NCBI RefSeq assembly: GCF_000526215.1
Contig: NZ_JAFQ01000004.1
Coordinates: 6,448,001 to 6,512,000 of the forward strand
Source: Nocardia sp. BMG51109
GTDB lineage: Bacteria > Actinomycetota > Actinomycetes > Mycobacteriales > Mycobacteriaceae
Direction of reading: 5' to 3'
DNA: 64,000 nucleotides
The notes beneath the pieces are model-generated. The model did not search any database. It saw nothing but the letters and a program-made list of their open reading frames with translations, and had not been told where the DNA came from. Shown piece by piece: positions 58,992-64,000 of the stretch (its first letter is position 1; the number at the start of each line of letters is the position of its first letter). Position numbers and translations under genes: made by a program.

Positions 58992-60487
58992 CGCCGCACC
59001 GCCGCGGGCAACCGGACGACCACCGACAGTCCGTGCGGGACGACCGCCTCGACGGTGAGCGTGCCGTGGCGCGAGTTCGCCAGCGCGGCCGCGATCGGCA
59101 GGCCGAGGCCCGAACCGGTCGCCGAGGCCGATGAGCCGCGATAGAACCTCGTCGTGAGCCGGTCGAGTTCGCCGGCGCCCACCCCCGCCCCGTCGTCGGT
59201 GACCGTGACAGTGACGGTGCCCCTGGAATCGGCCCAGCCGGTCGTGCCCCTGGAATCGGCGGAGCCGGAGGTGCCCGCGGAATCGGCCGAGCCGGAGGGC
59301 GGGCCCGAGGCCGCGACGATCAGCCGGGTGTGCGCCCCGGCTCCGGCGTAGCGGCACGAATTGCTCAGTGCCACATCGAGAATCCGGGCCAGCGTGTCGG
59401 CGTCGACGGCAGCCTCCGGATGCGGCGCGAGCGGCTCGGTGGTGAGCGTCAGCCCGGCATGGTCGAAGGCGCTGCGCCAGGCGTCGACCCGGTCCCGGGC
59501 CACCTGGACGGCGTCGCAGGCGATCTCGGTGTCGTCGCCGGCGGGATCGAAATCGGTGGTGCCCTCGGCGACGGCGAGCGTGAGCAGGCTGTCGAGCAGC
59601 CCGGTGAGCCGTTCCAGCTCGCCCGTGGCGCCGCGGAAGGTGGCGGCGGCGTGCCCGGGAATCACCGGTTCCAGGGAATCCAGCCGGATCGTCAACGCGG
59701 CCAACGGGTTCCGCATGGCATGCGCCGTATCCGCGACCAGCTGGCGTTGCGCCTCGGTGGAATCGACGACCGTGAGGGCCATGGCGTCGAACGATTCGGC
59801 GACCGCGCGGATCTCCGGCGGGCCGCCGTGCCGGTGGGTCATGGTGGCGTCCTCGACGGCCTCGGTGCGCGGCTTGGGCAGGCGGGCCGTCAGCCGGGCG
59901 ACGGCGGTCGACAGTTCCGCCAGCGGGCGCAGCACCCAGCGCGACAACACCAGCGCCAGCGCGGTGCACGCCACCAGGGCGGCCAGGGCGCCGCCCGCGG
60001 CGATACCCCAGATGCGGGCGATATCGGCGCGGGCGCGGACGGTGGAGGCCTGAATGAGGACGGCGCCGTTGACCTGCACACCGGTGCCGACGGGCCGCGC
60101 GATCAGGACCGTGGCCGGCGACCACGGCATCAGCTGCCGGACCGGGGCCGCGCGCTGGTTGCGGCGGGCGGCGGCGACGGCGGACACGACCTCCGGGCTG
60201 CGGGCATCCACGCCGGCGTTGGCGACGGTCGCGCCGCGGGCGTCGACGACCAGCACGTTCTCGGCGTAGACCTCGTGGTAGCGGGCGGCCTCCATGGTCA
60301 GCGCGCGGGTGTCGCCCGTGGCGGCCGCGGCGCCGGCGAGGCCGGCGAACCAGTCGGCGTCGCCGCTGCGGCCCAGCATCAGCTGCTGGGTGCGGCTGGT
60401 GGCCGCGGTCAGGCACAGCGGGACGGCGAACGCGACGACCGCGAGAGTGGCGAACACGGTCAGGACCGTGAGCAGGCGCCGCCGCAC
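58988..60487 (-). CDS. Sensor histidine kinase
   Basis: This 499-residue kinase has two membrane helices (about 7-28 and 160-182) around a 130-residue extracellular sensor, HAMP, a DHp domain with His256 in ADTAHAMRNPLAAL and an HATPase domain (N box DVALSNSCRY, G1 DDGAGVG, G2 GSGLGLPIA). Three 9-residue repeats of the SGSADSRGT type lie between the N and G1 boxes. It is in one operon with the response regulator (gap four bases) and TAXI protein (ATGA overlap), so it probably senses the TAXI ligand. Confidence 0.92.
   Translation of the reverse strand: MRRRLLTVLTVFATLAVVAFAVPLCLTAATSRTQQLMLGRSGDADWFAGLAGAAAATGDTRALTMEAARYHEVYAENVLVVDARGATVANAGVDARSPEVVSAVAAARRNQRAAPVRQLMPWSPATVLIARPVGTGVQVNGAVLIQASTVRARADIARIWGIAAGGALAALVACTALALVLSRWVLRPLAELSTAVARLTARLPKPRTEAVEDATMTHRHGGPPEIRAVAESFDAMALTVVDSTEAQRQLVADTAHAMRNPLAALTIRLDSLEPVIPGHAAATFRGATGELERLTGLLDSLLTLAVAEGTTDFDPAGDDTEIACDAVQVARDRVDAWRSAFDHAGLTLTTEPLAPHPEAAVDADTLARILDVALSNSCRYAGAGAHTRLIVAASGPPSGSADSAGTSGSADSRGTTGWADSRGTVTVTVTDDGAGVGAGELDRLTTRFYRGSSASATGSGLGLPIAAALANSRHGTLTVEAVVPHGLSVVVRLPAAVRR
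59217..59297. repeat. 27-bp tandem repeat within the kinase gene, three copies
   Basis: Units start at 59217, 59244 and 59271 and keep the reading frame (9 residues each: SGSADSAGT, SGSADSRGT, TGWADSRGT). They lengthen a surface loop of the ATPase domain. Variation between strains in copy number is likely. Confidence 0.85.
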
Positions 60488-60491
60488 GCCG

Positions 60492-61151
60492 TCACTCGCC
60501 CCATCGGTAGCCGTAGCCGCGGATGGTGGTGATCAACCCGGGCCGGTCGAGCTTCTGGCGCAGGCCGGTCATGTGCACGTCCAGGCTGCGCGACACCGCG
60601 ACGAACGCGTCGCCCCAGATGCGGTCCATCAGCTGCTGGCGGCTGACTGCGGCACCCGGGCGTTCCACCAGCGCCCGCACGAGCTCGAACTCCTTGGCGG
60701 TCAACGCGATCGGATGCCCGGCGACCTCGACGCGGTGGGCGGCCAGATCCACCCGCACGTCACCGGTCGTGACGACCTCGGCCGGTGGCCCGGACGCGGC
60801 GGCCGCACGGCGGGTGACGTTCTCCAGGCGGGCGAGCAGTTCGGCGATGCGCGGCGGCTTCACCATGTAGTCGTCGGCGCCGCCGCGCAGGCCGCGCACC
60901 ACCGACCGTTCGTCGCTGCGGGCGGTGAGCACGACCACCGGGACGGCACTGACCTCCCGCAGTTGCCGCAGCACCTGCAGCCCGTCGGCGTCGGGCAGGC
61001 CGAGGTCGAGGATGACCACCTCGACACCGTGGTGGCGGACGAGCAGATCGGCGCCGCGACGCATACGCAGCGCCTCGTGGCCGCGCGCGGACAGGGCCTC
61101 CACCAACGCGTCACCGACGCCGTCGTCGTCCTCGACCACTGCCACACGCAC
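60492..61151 (-). CDS. OmpR/PhoB-family response regulator
   Basis: This 219-residue regulator has a receiver domain with acidic EDDD, phospho-acceptor Asp49 in ILDLGLPDADG, the Thr in LTARS and Lys in VKPP, and a C-terminal winged helix (LTAKEFELVRALV, DVHMTGLRQKL, IRGYGYRW). The GTG at 61151 (MRVAVVEDD) is preferred, with GGAGAA eight bases before it; an upstream start at 61199 would add 16 residues. It leads the RR-HK-TAXI operon and probably controls a transport or catabolic gene, perhaps the MHS transporters upstream. Confidence 0.92.
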   Translation of the reverse strand: MRVAVVEDDDGVGDALVEALSARGHEALRMRRGADLLVRHHGVEVVILDLGLPDADGLQVLRQLREVSAVPVVVLTARSDERSVVRGLRGGADDYMVKPPRIAELLARLENVTRRAAAASGPPAEVVTTGDVRVDLAAHRVEVAGHPIALTAKEFELVRALVERPGAAVSRQQLMDRIWGDAFVAVSRSLDVHMTGLRQKLDRPGLITTIRGYGYRWGE

Positions 61152-61170
61152 GCTGCGATTCTCCAGTAAT

Positions 61171-61248
61171 CCGTTCCCGGCCGCGCCACGGGGGCGCACG
61201 CCGCTCGGCCGCCGGGAACGGTCGCGAGCAGCGCGTGCCCCGTGGCGC
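61171..61248. promoter_or_regulatory. Interleaved inverted repeats between transporter and regulator genes
   Basis: CCGTTCCCGGC (61171-61181) pairs with 61211-61221, and GCGCCACGGGG (61183-61193) pairs with 61238-61248; both stems are 11 bp and perfect. The arms alternate, so in RNA the two hairpins exclude each other or form a pseudoknot. The element sits between the MHS transporter stop (61253) and the regulator, overlapping the longest possible N-terminal extension of the latter. It may be a terminator with a control function. Confidence 0.5.
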
Positions 61249-61252
61249 TACG

Positions 61253-62626
61253 TCAATGTCGCACGGCCGCCGGGGTTTCCGGTGCGGCCTCCGCGTCGAT
61301 GGCCGAATCGGCCGAGGTCTCCCGCATGAACCAGTAGGTGGCCAGCGAGATCAGGATGGTCGCCGACACGTACCAGAAGAACACCGACTCGTGGCCGGCC
61401 TTCTTCAGCCACAGCGCGAGCGATTCGGCGGTGCCGCCGAAGATCGACACCGTCAACGCGTACGGCAGCCCGACACCCAGCGCCCGGATCCTCGTCGGGA
61501 ACAGCTCGGCCTTCACGATGGCGTTGATGGAGGTGTAGCCGGACACGATGATCAGCGCGGTCATCATCAGCGCCCAGGCGGTCACCGGATTGGTGGTGCC
61601 GCCGAGCACCGTCATGATCGGCACGGTGCACAGTGCGCCGGCGATGCCGAAGAACATCAGCAGCGGCCGGCGTCCGATCCGGTCGGACAGTGCCCCGGCC
61701 AGCGGTTGCAGCACCACGAAAGCCACCAGCGCGCAGAAGTTCACCCAGGCCACCGTGGACTTCTCGATGCCCGAGGTGTTGATCATGTATTTCTGCATGT
61801 AGGTGGTGTAGGTGTAGAACGCGATCGTGCCGCCGAGGGTCAGTCCGACCACGGTCAGGCACTCCCGCGGATACCGCAGCAGGACGCGCAGCGACCCCTG
61901 ACCGGACTGGCCGGCCGGTGCCCCGTCCGATCCGGACGGCCGTGCGTTCTCGGCGTGGAAGGCGGCCGATTCGTCCATGCCGCGCCGCAGCAGCATGACG
62001 ATGATCGCGCCGGCGGCGCCGATGACGAACGGGATCCGCCACCCCCAGCTGTCGAGCTGGTCGTCGGTGAGGAACTGCTGCAGCACGATCTGCACGGCGA
62101 GGGCGACCAGCTGCCCGCCGACCAGGGTGACGTACTGGAAACTCGAGTAGAAGCCGCGCCGCCCCGGGGAGGCCACCTCGGACAGATACGTTGCGCTGGT
62201 GGCGTACTCACCGCCGACCGACAGGCCCTGCAGCAGCCGGGCGATCAGCAGCAGCGCCGGCGCGGCGACGCCGATGGTCTGATAGCCGGGCGTGCACGCG
62301 ATCAGCAGCGAGCCGGCCGCCATCACCGTGACCGACAGGGTCAGCGCCGAGCGGCGCCCGAAACGGTCGGCGTAGCGGCCCAGTGCCCAGCCGCCCAGCG
62401 GGCGCATCAGGAACCCGACGGCGAATACCGCGGCGGTGGACAGCAATTGGGCGGTGGCATCGCCCTGGGGAAAGAACGTGTGGGCGAAGTAGACGCTGAA
62501 CGCCGCGTAGACGTACCAGTCGTACCACTCGATGAGGTTACCGATGGAGCCGCGCAGCACGTTGGCGACGACTCGGCGTTCACCACCGCGGCCCGGCACA
62601 CCGCCGTCCGGCTGTGTCGTGGTCAC
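61253..62626 (-). CDS. MHS-family MFS metabolite:proton symporter
   Basis: This 457-residue transporter has 12 predicted helices and MHS hallmarks: SIGNLIEWYDWYVYAAFSVYFA in helix 1, RPLGGWALGRYADRFGRRSAL in loop 2-3, and RLLQGLSVGGEYATSATYLSE in helix 4. Relatives such as KgtP, ShiA and ProP import small organic acids or compatible solutes. GTG at 62626 has AAGGAGA upstream. Substrate is unknown; alpha-ketoglutarate-type acids fit best by overall look. Confidence 0.9.
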   Translation of the reverse strand: MTTTQPDGGVPGRGGERRVVANVLRGSIGNLIEWYDWYVYAAFSVYFAHTFFPQGDATAQLLSTAAVFAVGFLMRPLGGWALGRYADRFGRRSALTLSVTVMAAGSLLIACTPGYQTIGVAAPALLLIARLLQGLSVGGEYATSATYLSEVASPGRRGFYSSFQYVTLVGGQLVALAVQIVLQQFLTDDQLDSWGWRIPFVIGAAGAIIVMLLRRGMDESAAFHAENARPSGSDGAPAGQSGQGSLRVLLRYPRECLTVVGLTLGGTIAFYTYTTYMQKYMINTSGIEKSTVAWVNFCALVAFVVLQPLAGALSDRIGRRPLLMFFGIAGALCTVPIMTVLGGTTNPVTAWALMMTALIIVSGYTSINAIVKAELFPTRIRALGVGLPYALTVSIFGGTAESLALWLKKAGHESVFFWYVSATILISLATYWFMRETSADSAIDAEAAPETPAAVRH

Positions 62627-62724
62627 AAGATCTCCTTTTCGACGCTTCGTCGCATCCTTCGGAGATCACTGTGGCTGCGGTCACACGCCTGGCGACAGTG
62701 CCCGGGCCGTTTTCTAACAGTCGC

Positions 62725-64000
62725 TTAGGACGCCGCCGGCGCCACCTTCGGCAGCTCGTCGGTCCGGGGCACTCCGGTGCCGCGCAGCGACGCGCCGGCG
62801 GTCTCGCGCAGGAACACCCACGCCACCAGGCCGATCACACAGGCACCCGCCATGTAGTAGGCCGGGAACAGATGCCAGCCGGTCTGGTCGATCACCCATT
62901 CGTTGATCAACGGCGCGGTGCCGCCGAAGAGGGCGGTGGACACGTTGTAGCCCAGCGCGAATCCCGCGTACCGCACGTGCGTGGGGAAGATCGCCGGGAA
63001 GGTCGCCGAGATGGTGGACAGCTGCGGCACGTACAGCAGGCCCAGGATGACGAATCCGAGGATGGCCCAGCCGAGCCCCTGGCCCATCAGCCAGTACAGC
63101 GGCACCGCCGCCACGGCGATGGCGATCAGCGAGAACAGCCACATCGGCCGCCGGCCGGCGAAATCGGAGATGGCGCCGGACAGCGGCAGCACCACCGCCA
63201 TCACCAGCTGCCCGATCAGCACCATCGCCGTGGTCTGCGATTCCTCCATGTGGATGGTGGTGTCGAGATAGGTGGGCATATACGACAGCAGCGTGTAGTT
63301 GACGACGTTCAACGCGACGACCAGGCCCGCCATGGTCAGCAGCTCGCGCTTGTAGGTACGCATCAGCTCCATCAGGCCGGTGCGGGGATGCTGCTGCTCG
63401 GCGACCTCGGTGAACACCGGGGACTCGTCGAGCCGGTTGCGCAGATACCAGCCGATCAGGCCCAGCGGCACGGCCAGCAGGAACGGGATGCGCCAGCCCC
63501 ACGAGGCCATCTGGTCGTCGTTGGTCAGGACCTGCATCAGCAGCACGACCGCGGAGCCGCCGGAGAAGCCGATCAGGGTGCCGAACTCGAGGAAGCTGCC
63601 GAGGAATCCGCGGCGCTTGTCCTCCACCGATTCGGCGAGATAGGTTGCGGCGCCGCCGTATTCGCCGCCCGTGGAGAAGCCCTGCACGACGCGCAGCAGG
63701 ATCAGCAGGATCGGCGCGGCCACGCCGATGGTGGCATGGCTGGGTAGCAGGCCGATGAGGCCGGTGGCGGCGGCCATCAGGAGAATCGTGATGGCCAGCA
63801 CGGCCTTTCGGCCGATCTTGTCACCGAGCGGGCCCCACACCATGCCGCCGAGCGGGCGCAGCACGAAGGAGACCGCGAAGCCGAGCAGAGTGCCGAGGGT
63901 GCCGAGGGTGCCGGGGAAGAACGCGTCGGTGAGGTAGGTGGTGGTGGCGGCGTAGGCACCGTAGTCGTACCACTCGGTGGCATTGCCCATCGCGGCCGCG
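62725..64000 (-). CDS. MHS-family MFS transporter, N terminus beyond the window
   Basis: At least 421 residues of a second MHS transporter are present, with GNATEWYDYGAYAATTTYLTDAFFP, RPLGGMVWGPLGDKIGRKAVL and RVVQGFSTGGEYGGAATYLAES. The open frame continues past the ATG at 63990 to the window edge, reading AAAM, and homologues have 15-30 residues before this point, so the start lies outside. It runs the same way as the first MHS gene with a 98-base gap, and the pair may be an operon. ProP-like solute uptake is likely. Confidence 0.88.
   Translation of the reverse strand, partial: AAAMGNATEWYDYGAYAATTTYLTDAFFPGTLGTLGTLLGFAVSFVLRPLGGMVWGPLGDKIGRKAVLAITILLMAAATGLIGLLPSHATIGVAAPILLILLRVVQGFSTGGEYGGAATYLAESVEDKRRGFLGSFLEFGTLIGFSGGSAVVLLMQVLTNDDQMASWGWRIPFLLAVPLGLIGWYLRNRLDESPVFTEVAEQQHPRTGLMELMRTYKRELLTMAGLVVALNVVNYTLLSYMPTYLDTTIHMEESQTTAMVLIGQLVMAVVLPLSGAISDFAGRRPMWLFSLIAIAVAAVPLYWLMGQGLGWAILGFVILGLLYVPQLSTISATFPAIFPTHVRYAGFALGYNVSTALFGGTAPLINEWVIDQTGWHLFPAYYMAGACVIGLVAWVFLRETAGASLRGTGVPRTDELPKVAPAAS

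Overview
The window is very GC-rich, densely coded actinobacterial chromosome. The furA-katG pair, an MMPL-type lipid exporter, a DesA-type acyl-ACP desaturase, a stand-alone fatty acyl-AMP ligase and Pkn-type kinases all suit a mycolate-containing genus such as Nocardia or a close relative. That placement is inference; no rRNA or other typing marker is present. I found no tRNA, rRNA, CRISPR array, insertion sequence or prophage.

Layout. Positions 1-8,900 hold mostly housekeeping and orphan genes: the first codons of an SDR gene, an XRE/MmyB-like regulator, a fructosamine-kinase-like protein, a VOC protein, a cyclophilin, a phosphoribosyltransferase, a YdjM-like membrane protein, an unusual membrane kinase, a SCO6745-family protein and a P1-family peptidase. 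From 9,050 to 11,890 lies furA-katG with a candidate FurA operator and a strong terminator. From 12,210 to 14,085 a CGNR zinc-finger regulator diverges from an epoxide hydrolase across two matching operator-like palindromes.

Positions about 15,000-46,200 form a large lipid/polyketide biosynthetic locus, the most interesting part of the window. A minus-strand operon (36,549 to 29,744, mostly ATGA-coupled) encodes ACP, membrane desaturase, acyl-AMP ligase, thioester-reductase-like SDR, SDR, cyclopropane-synthase-like methyltransferase and a KAS III-like protein. A second minus-strand block (28,860 to 15,897) encodes an acyl-CoA-dehydrogenase-like flavoprotein, a DAO-type FAD oxidase, a PKS (ACP-KS-AT-DH-KR-ACP), a second PKS (KS, degenerate AT, thioesterase, no ACP), a soluble acyl-ACP desaturase and an SRPBCC protein. 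Divergently, 37,224-46,198 encodes a ThDP enzyme resembling PigD/SeAAS Stetter enzymes, an acyl-ACP-reductase/class III aminotransferase fusion resembling PigE/TamH, a second ACP, an MMPL transporter and a CrtI-like flavoprotein.

Working model (inference): a fatty acid is activated onto ACP, desaturated and extended by one malonyl unit to an alpha,beta-unsaturated thioester. The PigD-like enzyme adds a pyruvate-derived acetyl group at the beta carbon. The PigE-like fusion reduces the thioester and aminates the aldehyde. The 1,4-aminoketone could then close to a long-chain 2-methyl-3-alkyl pyrroline, which a flavoprotein could oxidise to a pyrrole and the MMPL protein export. No bipyrrole genes are present, so this is not a prodigiosin cluster.

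Positions 46,200-49,000 hold a decayed F420/PPOX gene, a Tat-exported flavoprotein and a perfect 149-bp tandem duplication. Positions 49,001-53,886 encode an AztABCD zinc uptake system with a Zur-box-like operator and a fused permease-chaperone. The remainder encodes an MgtE-type transporter, an L,D-transpeptidase, a Pkn kinase, a TAXI binding protein/histidine kinase/response regulator operon and two MHS-family transporters, the last cut by the window edge.
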